DNA of 64,000 nucleotides, taken from positions 62,001 through 126,000 of the forward strand of contig NZ_JADMLG010000016.1 of assembly GCF_015674855.1 (NCBI RefSeq), given 5' to 3'. Below, one piece after another: positions 41,996 through 51,213 of the stretch. A model generated the notes under the pieces. The model was given only the letters and a program-made list of their open reading frames with translations. It searched no databases and was not told where the DNA came from. Each line of letters starts with the position of its first letter. The first letter of the stretch is position 1. This DNA comes from Nocardia bovistercoris (lineage in GTDB: Bacteria; Actinomycetota; Actinomycetes; Mycobacteriales; Mycobacteriaceae). Made by a program: the position numbers and the translations under genes.

Positions 41996-42942
41996 GCGTC
42001 GAACTCGTCGAAGTGGTTCGTTCCGGGTTCCGGGAGTGCGTGCATCGCGGTTCGCTGGTGATCCTCGACCCCGACGGCACACCGACTCGCGAACTGGGCG
42101 AAGTGCATTCGCCGATCTTCCCGCGCTCCACCAATAAGCCGATGCAGGCGATCGCCTTGCTGCGCAACGGTTTCGACCCGGTGGACGATGCCGAGCTCGC
42201 GATCGCGACGGCTTCGCATTTCGGCGAACCCGATCATGTCGGCCTGGTGCGCCGCCTGCTCGACCGGTACGGCTTCGACGATCAGGCCCTGGAATGTCCG
42301 CCGGATTACCCGTTCGAGGAGCGGGCGCGCGCCGCCGCCCTCGCGCACGGCCCGCGCCGGATCTACATGAACTGTTCGGGCAAACACGCCGCCATGCTCG
42401 CCACCTGCGTCGTCAATGGTTGGCCGACCACCGGCTATCTCGATGTGAACCATCCGCTGCAACGGTCGGTGGTCGCGACCGTGATCGAGCTGACGGGTGA
42501 GCCGGAAACCGATCTCGGCATCGACGGCTGCGGCCTGCCGATCATTCCGGTGTCGTTGACGAATCTGGCGCGCGCGTTCGCGGGCATGGCCACCGCCGCG
42601 CCGGATTCGCCGCAACGCCGGGTGGCCGAGGCCATTCGGGCATATCCGCGAGTGATTTCCGGCACCAACGGCCCGGACCTGCTGACCATGCGGGCAACCC
42701 CCGACCTGTTCTGCAAGATCGGGGCCGACGGCGTGCACGCGGGCGCGCTGCCGGACGGCCGGGCTTTCGCCTACAAGATCGATGACGGTCACGACCGCGC
42801 CCGCATACCCCTGACGCTGGCGATTCTGCACCGGATGGGCATCGATTGGACCGACACGCACGCCGAGCTGGCGGCCATGCCGGTGCTCGGCGGCGACGCG
42901 CGAGTCGGGGTGATCAGGGCGGTGCCAGGCATCCTCGATTGA
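41992..42942 (+). CDS. L-asparaginase II family protein (rhizobial type)
   Basis: 316 residues of the Asparaginase_II family, unrelated to the E. coli-type enzymes. Conserved segments: RSGFRECVHRGSLVILD, RSTNKPMQAIALL, ASHFGEPDHV, YMNCSGKHAAML, GIDGCGLPIIPVSL and DLFCKIGADGVHAGAL; the serine/lysine pair in NCSGKH is the likely catalytic site. It hydrolyses asparagine to aspartate and ammonia in the cytoplasm. ATGA overlap with the MOSC gene implies coupled translation. Confidence 0.9.
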   Translation: MSVELVEVVRSGFRECVHRGSLVILDPDGTPTRELGEVHSPIFPRSTNKPMQAIALLRNGFDPVDDAELAIATASHFGEPDHVGLVRRLLDRYGFDDQALECPPDYPFEERARAAALAHGPRRIYMNCSGKHAAMLATCVVNGWPTTGYLDVNHPLQRSVVATVIELTGEPETDLGIDGCGLPIIPVSLTNLARAFAGMATAAPDSPQRRVAEAIRAYPRVISGTNGPDLLTMRATPDLFCKIGADGVHAGALPDGRAFAYKIDDGHDRARIPLTLAILHRMGIDWTDTHAELAAMPVLGGDARVGVIRAVPGILD

Positions 42943-43113
42943 CGCCGCCGACGGCGAAAGACGGGCAAACCTCGGTCCCTACCGAGTAGTTCCCCCACTC
43001 CTGGAAGCGCGACCGCCGGACACACGCTAAAGTGTCTGACAGGAAGAGTATTAATTCGAACGGGGCCGCCAACAAACCCCAGGCCGCCCCGCAGTGACGC
43101 GAGGGGGTCAGCC

Positions 43114-43326
43114 ATGGGCCGTGGCCGGGCTAAGGCAAAGCAGACCAAGGTCGCACGCGAGCTCAAGTACAGCTCAGCGCCGACCGACTTCGCGAGCCTT
43201 CAGCGCGAGCTGTCGGGTAGCCCCGACTCCCAGCGGAGTGGTGGTGTGCTGTCCGATGAGCACGACGTGGACGCGTCCTCATCCCGCTGGGACGAGGACG
43301 ACGATTACGACGACTGGCGCCGCTGA
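43114..43326 (+). CDS. DUF3073 protein
   Basis: 70 residues beginning MGRGRAKAKQTKVARELKYS. Basic N-terminal half and acidic C-terminus (DEDDDYDDWRR), the exact pattern of the actinobacterial DUF3073 family. The GAGGGGG ribosome binding site and ATG at 43114 are clear. A TAAAGT element at about 43029 and a GGGGC...GCCCC hairpin in the 5' region suggest a structured untranslated leader. Function unknown; probably nucleic-acid-associated given the basic patch. Confidence 0.92.
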   Translation: MGRGRAKAKQTKVARELKYSSAPTDFASLQRELSGSPDSQRSGGVLSDEHDVDASSSRWDEDDDYDDWRR

Positions 43327-43345
43327 CTACGGATTCACGTGTCGA

Positions 43346-43369
43346 GGGGGAGGCCGACGGGCCTCCCCC
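43346..43369 (+). terminator. intrinsic terminator of the DUF3073 gene
   Basis: GGGGGAGGCC pairs with GGCCTCCCCC over a GACG tetraloop (10 bp), followed by TT. Confidence 0.75.
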
Positions 43370-43420
43370 TTCGGACGTTGACTACCGGAGCACGGACATC
43401 GCTTTAAAGGCTTGCCGTAA

Positions 43421-43548
43421 CGACATCGGTGTCCCACATCTCACAGGTGGGACATGGGTGTCGATTTCTGCCGTTCCCGCACGGGAACACCGGATCGAGG
43501 CCGATCCGATACGAGAGAACCCCGCGGGCGCGCCCACGGGGTTCTTTT
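43421..43548 (+). ncRNA. candidate structured small RNA ending in an intrinsic terminator
   Basis: Between the DUF3073 terminator and the purM stop, four hairpins follow each other on the + strand: CGACA/TGTCG enclosing TGTCCCAC/GTGGGACA (43421-43463), GTTCCC/GGGAAC (43473-43488), CGGATC/GATCCG (43491-43508) and GAACCCCG/CGGGGTTC (43517-43544) followed by TTTT. TTGACT at 43378-43383 and TTTAAA at 43403-43408 could form a loose promoter (19-bp spacer). The last hairpin also lies at the end of convergent purM. No protein frame fits. Confidence 0.45.
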
Positions 43549-43558
43549 CATACTCGGA

Positions 43559-44632
43559 TCAGAAGCGCGGATGCTCGCCGACGAGCACGGCGCGCGCCGC
43601 TTCGGCATCCTTGGCCTTCTTCACCGAACCGAGTGTCCAGCATTCGATGTGACGCGCGGTGAGCACGGCGAGCGCGCGGTCGACATCCTCGGGCGCGACG
43701 ACGGCGACCATGCCGACGCCCATATTGAAGGTCTTCTCCATCTCGACCCGGTCCACCCGGCCGCGCTGGGCGATCATCTTGAAGACCGGCGCCGGATTCC
43801 AGGTGCCGCGATCCAATTCGGCCACCATGCCCGCGGGCAGCACCCGGCCGAGGTTGGCGGCCAGTCCGCCGCCGGTGACGTGCGCGAAGGTGCGCACATC
43901 GGTTTCGGCGATGAGCGCGAGGCAGTCCTTGGCGTAGATGCGGGTGGGCTCGAGCAATTCCTCGCCGAGGGTGCGCCCGAATTCCTCCACGTACCCGGTG
44001 AGCGACATGCGATCGATTTCGAGCAGCACCTTGCGGGCCAGACTGTAGCCGTTGGAATGCAGGCCGGAGGATCCCATGGCGATGACCACGTCGCCGGGAC
44101 GCACCCGGTCGGGGCCGAGTACCGCGTCGGCTTCGACCACGCCGACGCCGGTGGCGGACAGATCGTAATCGTCGGGATCCATCAGACCGGGATGTTCGGC
44201 GGTCTCGCCGCCGAGCAGCGCGCAGCCCGCCTTCACGCAGCCTTCGGCGATGCCGGAGACCAGTTCGGCGACCTTCTCCGGGACGACCTTGCCGATGGCG
44301 ATGTAGTCCTGCAGGAACAGCGGTTCGGCGCCGCAGACCACGAGATCGTCGACGACCATGGCGACCAGGTCGAGTCCGACGGTGTCGTGCTTGTCCATGG
44401 CCTGGGCGACCGCGATCTTGGTGCCGACGCCGTCGGTGGATGCCGCGAGCAACGGTTCGCGGTAACCGCCCTTGAGCGCGAACAATCCGGCGAATCCGCC
44501 GAGTCCGCCCTGCACTTCTGGACGGCTGGCCTTCTTCGCCAATGGTCCGAACAACTCGACTGCGCGGTCACCGGCCTCGATGTCCACGCCTGCCGCGGCA
44601 TAGGAGGCGCCGCTGGGGGTCTGTTCAGTCAT
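43559..44632 (-). CDS. purM: phosphoribosylformylglycinamidine cyclo-ligase
   Basis: 357 residues beginning MTEQTPSGASYAAAGVDIE. AIR synthase makes aminoimidazole ribonucleotide from FGAM with ATP, step five of purine synthesis. Family signatures: STDGVGTKIAVAQ, DLVVCGAEPLFLQDYIA, GCALLGGETAEHPG, GSSGLHSNGYSLAR and HVTGGGLAANLGRVLP. Downstream of purF in the same direction with a gap of about 190 bases; ends against a hairpin shared with the opposite strand. Confidence 0.97.
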   Translation of the reverse strand: MTEQTPSGASYAAAGVDIEAGDRAVELFGPLAKKASRPEVQGGLGGFAGLFALKGGYREPLLAASTDGVGTKIAVAQAMDKHDTVGLDLVAMVVDDLVVCGAEPLFLQDYIAIGKVVPEKVAELVSGIAEGCVKAGCALLGGETAEHPGLMDPDDYDLSATGVGVVEADAVLGPDRVRPGDVVIAMGSSGLHSNGYSLARKVLLEIDRMSLTGYVEEFGRTLGEELLEPTRIYAKDCLALIAETDVRTFAHVTGGGLAANLGRVLPAGMVAELDRGTWNPAPVFKMIAQRGRVDRVEMEKTFNMGVGMVAVVAPEDVDRALAVLTARHIECWTLGSVKKAKDAEAARAVLVGEHPRF

Positions 44633-44825
44633 TTTCGGGGAAAGCTCCAAACCGATTCGGCGGATAGATGCCTGCTCACGCTACCGGAGCCGGACAACGG
44701 GTCCCCCGCCTGCCCGCGACCGTCCCCGACGGTGAGCGCCGCTCAGCGGCTAGGAATCATTGTGCCAGTTCACCGCCGCGGAATGTGCCGGTCCGCGTAC
44801 CTGGGGTATCGAAGTGGGTCTTCGG

Positions 44826-46439
44826 TCAGGGTCGGCTCAGCGCGCTCGCATTCGCGTTCTCACCCAACAGCATTGCCTCGGACTGGCCGGTGAGCACACC
44901 TTCGAGGACGTTCTTGCCGATCGCGGCCTCGGCGGGCAGCGGAATCGGGTAGTCGCCGTCGAAACACGCGCAACACAGCCGCGAGCGCGGCTGTTCGGTG
45001 GCGGCGATCATGCCTTCGGTGGAGATGTAGCCGAGGGTGTCGGCGCCGATGGAGCGGCGCACGCCTTCGATCATCTCGTCGTAGCTGTCCTCGGAGCCGG
45101 TGCCGTTGGCGATGAGTTCCGCGCGGGAAGCGAAGTCGATGCCGTAGAAACATGGCCATTTCACCGGCGGCGAGGCGATCCGCACGTGGATCTCGAGCGC
45201 GCCCGCTTCGCGCAGCATGCGGATCAGCGCGCGCTGGGTGTTGCCGCGCACGATGGAGTCGTCGACCACGACCAGCCGCTTGCCGCGGATGACCTCGCGC
45301 AGCGGGTTCAGTTTCAAGCGGATGCCGAGTTGGCGGATGGTCTGGCTCGGCTGGATGAAGGTGCGCCCGACGTAGGCGTTCTTCATCAGGCCCTGCCCGT
45401 ATGGCACGCCGGAACCCTGCGCGTAGCCGACGGCGGCGGGGGTGCCCGATTCCGGCACCGGGATCACCAGATCGGCGTCGACCGCGTGCTCGGTGGCCAA
45501 GCGGCGGCCGATCTCGACCCGGGTGGCGTGCACGGAACGGCCCGCGATGGTGGTGTCGGGGCGGGCGAGGTAGACGTATTCGAAGACGCAGCCCTTGGGT
45601 TCCGGGTTGGCGAAGCGGGTGGAGCGCACGCCGTCGGCGTCGATCGCCAGCAGTTCGCCGGGTTCGATCTCGCGGACGAAGGCGGCGCCGACGATATCGA
45701 GCGCGGCCGTCTCGCTGGCTACCACCCAGCCACGCTCGAGGCGGCCGAGCACCAGCGGGCGAACGCCGTGCGGATCGCGGGCGGCGTAGAGGGTGTGTTC
45801 GTCCATGAAGGTGAGGCAGAACGCGCCGCGCAGGGTCGGCAGCAACTCCATGGCGGCCTGCTCGATGCTGGAATCGGTGGAGGCGTGCGCGAGCAGGGCC
45901 GTCATCACGTCCGAATCGGAGGTGGCCGCGGCCTGCTGGACCCGCCCGCCCGATACCGAGTTGCCGACGAGTCCGAGTTCGCGGGCGCGACCCGCCAGTT
46001 CCGAGGTGTTGACCAGATTTCCGTTGTGGCCGAGCGCGAGCCCGGACCCTACGGCGGTGGTGCGGAAGATCGGCTGGGCATTCTCCCAGGTCACGCCGCC
46101 GGTGGTGGAGTAGCGGCAGTGGCCGATGGCGATATGGCCCGGCATCGCGGCGAGGGTCTGCTCATCGAAGACCTGGCTGACCAGGCCCAGATCCTTGAAG
46201 ACCAGGATCTGCGAGCCGTCGGAGACCGCGATGCCCGCGGCTTCCTGACCTCGGTGCTGCAGGGCGTACAAGCCGTAGTAGGTGAGTTTGGCCACGTCCT
46301 CGCTCGGCGCCCATACTCCGAAGACGCCACACTCCTCACGAGGCTCGTTCTCGTCGACGTCCGCTGGCGCGTTCGTCGCGGTGCGCGTGGCGGCGGGTAG
46401 GTGGGATTCGCTGGACACCGTCATGTCGGCGTTGGTCAC
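44826..46439 (-). CDS. purF: amidophosphoribosyltransferase
   Basis: 537 residues. First committed step of purine synthesis: PRPP plus glutamine to phosphoribosylamine. A ~31-residue propeptide precedes the catalytic Cys in REECGVFGVW, which becomes the N-terminal nucleophile. The glutaminase domain continues with YALQHRGQEAAGIA and GHNGNLVN; the PRTase domain carries VVVDDSIVRGNTQRALI. Four-cysteine pattern including PRSRLCCACFDG fits the Fe-S-containing type. GTG at 46439 is chosen from GGGAGC at proper spacing. Confidence 0.96.
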   Translation of the reverse strand: MTNADMTVSSESHLPAATRTATNAPADVDENEPREECGVFGVWAPSEDVAKLTYYGLYALQHRGQEAAGIAVSDGSQILVFKDLGLVSQVFDEQTLAAMPGHIAIGHCRYSTTGGVTWENAQPIFRTTAVGSGLALGHNGNLVNTSELAGRARELGLVGNSVSGGRVQQAAATSDSDVMTALLAHASTDSSIEQAAMELLPTLRGAFCLTFMDEHTLYAARDPHGVRPLVLGRLERGWVVASETAALDIVGAAFVREIEPGELLAIDADGVRSTRFANPEPKGCVFEYVYLARPDTTIAGRSVHATRVEIGRRLATEHAVDADLVIPVPESGTPAAVGYAQGSGVPYGQGLMKNAYVGRTFIQPSQTIRQLGIRLKLNPLREVIRGKRLVVVDDSIVRGNTQRALIRMLREAGALEIHVRIASPPVKWPCFYGIDFASRAELIANGTGSEDSYDEMIEGVRRSIGADTLGYISTEGMIAATEQPRSRLCCACFDGDYPIPLPAEAAIGKNVLEGVLTGQSEAMLLGENANASALSRP

Positions 46440-46582
46440 CGTTTGCTCCCTGTTCGGGCGGGCTGGGGGCATAGGTCATTCTACGGGTGAAAGTGAAGCG
46501 ATGATCACCGCCCGTTACGTACCCCACAGTGCGGTCCGGCAATCTCCCGGCGACGCTGCCGGATTCCCGGCGTCGCGGCTGT

Positions 46583-46588
46583 TAGCGT
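46583..46588 (+). promoter_or_regulatory. -10 element for leaderless DUF3533 gene
   Basis: TAGCGT lies 7 bases before GTG at 46596; no ribosome binding site is present. Confidence 0.45.
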
Positions 46589-46595
46589 CCGACGG

Positions 46596-47915
46596 GTGAC
46601 TACTGCGGAGAGTGGGAGCACGGCGCGCGACCGGTCGGGTCCGGTCTTCTGGCTTCGCATGACCGGGGCTCCGGTGGTGGTGCTCGCACTGCTCACCACC
46701 CTCTTCGGCATCATGTACCTCGACTATGTGATCGACCCGGAAAAGAATCTGCACCACTTCCCCGTCGCGCTGGTCGATCAGGACGTCGGCGACGCCATCG
46801 GTCCGCAGGGGCAGCAGGTCAGCTTCGGCGCTCAGGTAGCCGATGGCTTGCGGAAGTCCATACCGGCCGAACAGATCGATCTGCGCGAACTCGGGATCGC
46901 CGAAGCGGAACGGCAGATGCGCTCGGGCGAGGTCTACGGCACGATCATCATCCCGAGCGACTTCACCAAACGCCTCGGCGTCCTCGGTGTCGCGGGTGTG
47001 GTGCCCGGCGATGTCGAGCGGCCGATCATCACCTTGCAGACCAATCCGCGCACCGGGGCATACGCGACCTCGATCGTCGCGCGGATCGGCGCCGAATTCT
47101 TCCCGCAGGTGAACGCGCAGGTCGGTAGGCAACTGACCGATCAGGTCCGCGCGCGGCTCACCCCGCCCCCGGGCGGCGCGCCCGCGCCGGAACTCACGGG
47201 TGCGACATTGCTCACCCTCCAGAGTCCGCTGCAACTGGTGACCGAACAGTTCCATCCGCTGCCCAGCGGCACCGGGCAGGGGCTCACCGCCTTCTTCTAC
47301 GCGCTGCTCCTGCTGCTGGTCGGCGTGGTCGGATCGATGACCATCCACACCATGGTCGACGCCGCACTCGGTTTCGTGCCCACCGAATACGGCCCCTGGT
47401 ACGTCCACTACCCGCCGACGCCGATCTCCCGATTCCGCACGCTGCTCATCAAATGGGGTGTGCTGGCCGTGGTCGCGAATCTCGTGTCGGGCATCTACAT
47501 GCTCGTGGCGAGCGCCCTCGGCATGCCGTTGGAGGAACCGCTCGCCCTGTTCCTGTACGGCGCGTTCGCGATTCTCGCGGTGGGCATCACGGGCCTGTCG
47601 GTGCTCGCCGCGCTCGGTTCGGCGGGCCTGCTGGTGAACCTGATCCTGTTCATCGTCCTCGGCCTGCCCTCTTCGGGCGGCACCGTGCCGATCGAGGCAA
47701 CGCCGCGCTATTTCGGTTGGCTGGCCCATTTCGAACCGATGCACCAGGTGTTCCTCGGCGTTCGCGCCATCCTGTATTTCGACGCCGGATTCGACGCCGG
47801 ACTCGGTCGCGCGGTGTGGATGACCTTTGTCGGCCTGCTCATCGGTCTCGTGCTCGGGGCGACCGTTTCGCGCTACTACGACCACAAAGGCATGCCGCGC
47901 GGCAGCCGCACCTGA
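46596..47915 (+). CDS. DUF3533 / YhgE-Pip-like membrane protein
   Basis: 439 residues. One span near ~24-43, a ~190-residue extracytoplasmic domain (NLHHFPVALVDQDVGDAIGPQG..., with YGTIIIPSDFTKRL and TNPRTGAYATSIV), then five spans from ~228 to ~430. This topology and the VALVDQD/IIIPSDF segments match the ABC-2-like YhgE/Pip and DUF3533 (SNG1) group, membrane proteins linked to export or phage receptor function. No ATPase gene is adjacent in the same transcript. Divergent from purF. Confidence 0.85.
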   Translation: MTTAESGSTARDRSGPVFWLRMTGAPVVVLALLTTLFGIMYLDYVIDPEKNLHHFPVALVDQDVGDAIGPQGQQVSFGAQVADGLRKSIPAEQIDLRELGIAEAERQMRSGEVYGTIIIPSDFTKRLGVLGVAGVVPGDVERPIITLQTNPRTGAYATSIVARIGAEFFPQVNAQVGRQLTDQVRARLTPPPGGAPAPELTGATLLTLQSPLQLVTEQFHPLPSGTGQGLTAFFYALLLLLVGVVGSMTIHTMVDAALGFVPTEYGPWYVHYPPTPISRFRTLLIKWGVLAVVANLVSGIYMLVASALGMPLEEPLALFLYGAFAILAVGITGLSVLAALGSAGLLVNLILFIVLGLPSSGGTVPIEATPRYFGWLAHFEPMHQVFLGVRAILYFDAGFDAGLGRAVWMTFVGLLIGLVLGATVSRYYDHKGMPRGSRT

Positions 47916-48005
47916 ACCATGCTTGCGATCACGCTGCGCCGAAGCCTTCGCGACCGGGCGCGCGCTCCGTAGCCTGACGCGCGGGCGGCGAAGAGGGTGA
48001 CGGCT

Positions 48006-49151
48006 ATGGTCGACAGCGGTGCGGGCGGCGCGATTCTGCGAACCATCCTCGCGTCGGGCCCGGTCCCGCGCAGTGTGGTCGCCAAGCACGCCGGACTGTC
48101 ACCGGCGACCGTCACGTGGCAGACGCGCGCCCTGCTTGAGGCCGGGCTGCTGCTCGAACTCCCGGAGACCGCATCGGGCTCAGGCATCGGCCGACCGTAC
48201 TCCCCGCTGACCCTCGACACCTCGGGCAATGTGGTGATCGCCGTGCACATCGCGGCCGCCCAGACCACGGTCGCGGTGGTCGACATCGGCGGCGCACTGC
48301 GGTCGAGCACGCGCGTCCCGCATCGCGACACCGCGCCCTCGCACATACTCGACGATGCCGCCGCCGAGATCGCGCGAGTGCGGGCGACCCGGTCCGAACG
48401 AGTGCTCGGGGTCGGGGTCGCGATCGGCGGCCGGGTCGACCGCGACGCGGGCACGGTGGTCGAACATTCCTCGCTGCGCTGGCGCGACGTGCCGGTGCGG
48501 CGGCGGCTCGAGGCCGTCACCGGACTGCCCACCGAATTGGACAGTCACACCAGGGCGCTCATGCACGCCGAACACCTCTACGGGCGGCTGCGCGGCACCG
48601 CGAGTTCGATGGTGGTGTTCGTCGGCAATGTGGTCGACATGGCGTTCGCCGTCGGCGACCGGGTGCACTACGGCCCGAATTCGGCCGCCGGGTCCATCGA
48701 CCGCATGCTCGGCCTCGCCGAATCCCGCGACGGCTCGGCGCGCGCCACCGTCGAACAGTTCTCCGATCACGGCCTGCTGCGCCGGGCGCGCACGAGAGCA
48801 CCGGCGGCGCACACGATTCCGGAGTTGATCGAGGCGGCGCGGAACCCCGGGCCCGCACACGACCTGTTCGTGGAACGCGGGGTGGAGATGGGCCGGGTCA
48901 CCGCGGCGCTGATCGACCTGCTCGATCCCGAAGCGGTGGTGATCGTCGACCGCGGCTTCACCGGCCTCGCCGAGGTGGAGGCGACCTATCTGCGAACGAT
49001 CGGCGAATATTCGGCATTGTGCGCGCGGCCCGCCGAGGTGGTCTCGCGCTCGACCTTCGCCGGTCGCGTCCTGGAGACCGCGGGCGCCGCCGTGGCGCTG
49101 CACGGAATCTTCCACACACCGCTGAACGCGCTGGAACGAAAGGCCGTTTGA
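48006..49151 (+). CDS. ROK-family transcriptional regulator
   Basis: 381 residues. N-terminal winged helix (~5-60) with SVVAKHAGLSPATVTWQTRALLEAGLL; C-terminal ROK sugar-kinase-like domain with VVDIGG (~90), GVGVAIGGRVD and HAEHLYG. The zinc-binding CXCGXXGCXE motif of active ROK kinases is missing, and the ATP-site glycines are degenerate, so it should act only as a ligand-responsive regulator. ATG at 48006 has GAAGAGG 9 bases upstream. It sits directly before the importer-monooxygenase-exporter operon and is the best candidate for its regulator. Confidence 0.85.
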   Translation: MVDSGAGGAILRTILASGPVPRSVVAKHAGLSPATVTWQTRALLEAGLLLELPETASGSGIGRPYSPLTLDTSGNVVIAVHIAAAQTTVAVVDIGGALRSSTRVPHRDTAPSHILDDAAAEIARVRATRSERVLGVGVAIGGRVDRDAGTVVEHSSLRWRDVPVRRRLEAVTGLPTELDSHTRALMHAEHLYGRLRGTASSMVVFVGNVVDMAFAVGDRVHYGPNSAAGSIDRMLGLAESRDGSARATVEQFSDHGLLRRARTRAPAAHTIPELIEAARNPGPAHDLFVERGVEMGRVTAALIDLLDPEAVVIVDRGFTGLAEVEATYLRTIGEYSALCARPAEVVSRSTFAGRVLETAGAAVALHGIFHTPLNALERKAV

Positions 49152-49181
49152 TTCAGGGTTATTTTAATGGGAACGAATATT

Positions 49182-49214
49182 GACCGGCGCCGGGCCGGTC
49201 CGTCAAAGTTTTTT
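49182..49214 (+). terminator. terminator after the ROK gene
   Basis: GACCGGC (49182-49188) pairs with GCCGGTC (49194-49200), followed 9 bases later by six T (49209-49214). The distance makes it weaker than usual. Confidence 0.45.
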
Positions 49215-49318
49215 CATGGCGGATATGGTCTCCTGGCATACGGGTATCGAGAACTCCTGTCGTTGTCGCGCGGAATCCCGGACACGCAGAAATCGACCTC
49301 TCGATACAGGAATTACAC

Positions 49319-50362
49319 GTGCGAAAAAGTCTTCGATACCTCGGATTGTGTGCCGCGGTGACGGCGCTGCTCACCGCGGGCTGCGCCACCGATTCGGGCG
49401 GCGACGCCGACCTGAGCGCCCCGCTGCCCGCCTCGGTGCCGCCGGGCACCTCGCTCGCGATCTCGGTGAACACCGCGCGAGTCGCCCTCGAAACTTCCGG
49501 TGAGCTGCGCAAACTCCCCTTCACCGTCTCCGCGTGGCCCGCCGTCCAAGCCGGACCCGATGTCATCCAGGCCTTCCGCGGCGGTTCGGTCGACGTGGCG
49601 TCCAACGCGGGAATTCCGCCGATCCACGCGCACGCCACCGGATTCGACGCCAAGATCGTCGGCGTCAAGGTCAGGCGCACGCCGAACTACCGGATCGCCA
49701 CGGCTCCGGGCAGTTCCATCCGCACGGTGCAGGACCTGCGCGGCAAGAAGATCGGCTTCTCCCCCGGCCAAGCCCAGGGCGTCGTCGTGCTGCGCACCCT
49801 CGCCGCCGCGGGCATCAGCACCGATCAGGTGCAGTTGGTGGAACTCAACAGCCCGCAGTTCCTCACCGCCCTGCAGGCCCGCCAGATCGACGCCGCACCG
49901 CTCGGCGAACCCACCCTCACCAAATATCTCGACCAGTATTCGAGCCAAGGCGCGGGCGCGGTGCGGACCGAAGCCGTCGACGCGCTCAGCGTGCTGTGGG
50001 CGCCGACCTCGGTACTCCAGGATTCCGCGAAACTCGCCGCGGTCGCCGAATTCGTCCGTTTCTGGGCGCGCGGCGAAGTCTGGGCCTGGGAACATCCCGA
50101 GCAATGGATTTCCGCGTATTACGTCCAGAACCAGGAAGTGAGCGCGGCCGACGGCCGTCGCATACTCGAGACCACCGACCGACCCTATTTCCCGGACAAC
50201 TGGGACGCGGCGATCGCCTGGGAACAGGAAACGATCGACCTGGTCACGAAATCCGGATTCTTCGGGGATTCCTTCGACGCGGACGTGCTGTTCGACCGGC
50301 GCTTCGAGAAGGTCGCCGCCGAAGCGGCCCCCGCCGCCTACCGGGTCGAGGAGGCACAGTGA
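49319..50362 (+). CDS. substrate-binding lipoprotein of a sulfonate/nitrate/taurine-type ABC importer
   Basis: 347 residues. Signal peptide with lipobox LLTAGC (Cys ~22). The mature part is an NMT1/THI5-SsuA/TauA-like solute-binding protein: VQAGPDVIQAFRGGSVDVASNAGIPPIHAHATG, DLRGKKIGFSPGQAQGVVVLRTLAAAG and LQARQIDAAPLGEPTL. These proteins bring alkanesulfonates, taurine, nitrate or pyrimidine precursors to the permease; the monooxygenase downstream favours an organosulfur or related compound. GTG at 49319 follows AGGA. Its stop overlaps the permease start. Confidence 0.9.
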   Translation: MRKSLRYLGLCAAVTALLTAGCATDSGGDADLSAPLPASVPPGTSLAISVNTARVALETSGELRKLPFTVSAWPAVQAGPDVIQAFRGGSVDVASNAGIPPIHAHATGFDAKIVGVKVRRTPNYRIATAPGSSIRTVQDLRGKKIGFSPGQAQGVVVLRTLAAAGISTDQVQLVELNSPQFLTALQARQIDAAPLGEPTLTKYLDQYSSQGAGAVRTEAVDALSVLWAPTSVLQDSAKLAAVAEFVRFWARGEVWAWEHPEQWISAYYVQNQEVSAADGRRILETTDRPYFPDNWDAAIAWEQETIDLVTKSGFFGDSFDADVLFDRRFEKVAAEAAPAAYRVEEAQ

Positions 50363-51213
50363 CCATCGCATTGGATCGCACGACCGAGATCGCGGCGCCG
50401 GTCGCCGCGGACGACGGCTTCGTGGAACGTAAGCAGTTGCGCCGCCTCGGCTTACGCAAGGCCGTGCCGTTCGCCCGCCTGTTCGGCGTGGTCCTCGTGC
50501 TCGCGGCCTGGGTGGCGGGCTCGCGGTTCGGCCTGATCGACGAACGCAAATTGTCCGCGCCCTGGGATGTCCTGACCACCGGCTGGGATCTGCTGGTGCA
50601 CGGCGCGTTGCTGGAGAACATCGCCGCCTCGCTGCGGCGCGCCGCGATCGGACTCGGCATCGGGATCACCGTCGGCACCGGCCTCGCGCTCGTCGCCGGG
50701 CTCTCCCGTTTCGGTGAGGCGCTGGTGGACGGACCGGTGCAGGTCAAGCGGGCCATTCCGACCCTCGGCCTGATCCCGCTGATGATCCTGTGGCTCGGCA
50801 TCGGCGAATCGTTCAAGGTGGTGCTCATCACCCTCGGCGTGATCGTCACCATGTACATCCAGACCCACGCCTCGCTCACCACCATCGACCAGCGCTTCGT
50901 GGAACTGTCGGAGGTGCAAGGGGTTTCGCGCGCCACCTTCGTGCGTCGGGTGGTCGTGCCCGGTTCGCTGCCCGGATTCTTTCTCGGCCTTCGGCTCTCG
51001 GTGACCGGCGCATGGCTGGCGCTGATCGTCGTGGAATCGGTGAACGCCATCGACGGTCTCGGCAAGATGATGCAGAACGCCCAGAACTACGGCCAAGCCG
51101 ATGTCATCCTCGTCGGACTCGCCGTCTACGGCACCTTCGGCCTGGTCTCCGACGCCGGTATCCGACTGCTCGAACGGAAGGTGCTGTCGTGGCGACGCAC
51201 GATCGCGGGCTGA
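50359..51213 (+). CDS. ABC importer permease (SsuC/TauC-like)
   Basis: 284 residues starting with GTG at 50359 in a GTGA overlap. About six membrane segments (from FARLFGVVLVLAAWVAG at ~38) and the conserved cytoplasmic EAA-type loop ELSEVQGVSRATFVRRVVVPGSLPG (~180-205). BPD_transp_1 family, as in sulfonate and nitrate importers. A ~35-residue charged N-terminus precedes the first span. Confidence 0.92.
   Translation: MTIALDRTTEIAAPVAADDGFVERKQLRRLGLRKAVPFARLFGVVLVLAAWVAGSRFGLIDERKLSAPWDVLTTGWDLLVHGALLENIAASLRRAAIGLGIGITVGTGLALVAGLSRFGEALVDGPVQVKRAIPTLGLIPLMILWLGIGESFKVVLITLGVIVTMYIQTHASLTTIDQRFVELSEVQGVSRATFVRRVVVPGSLPGFFLGLRLSVTGAWLALIVVESVNAIDGLGKMMQNAQNYGQADVILVGLAVYGTFGLVSDAGIRLLERKVLSWRRTIAG

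Noticed and set aside
49180..49503. A + strand frame with SCRCR before the substrate-binding protein, considered as a sulfur leader peptide
   Set aside because: It continues far into the binding-protein gene in another frame, has no leaderless -10 at the right place and no stop before the gene.
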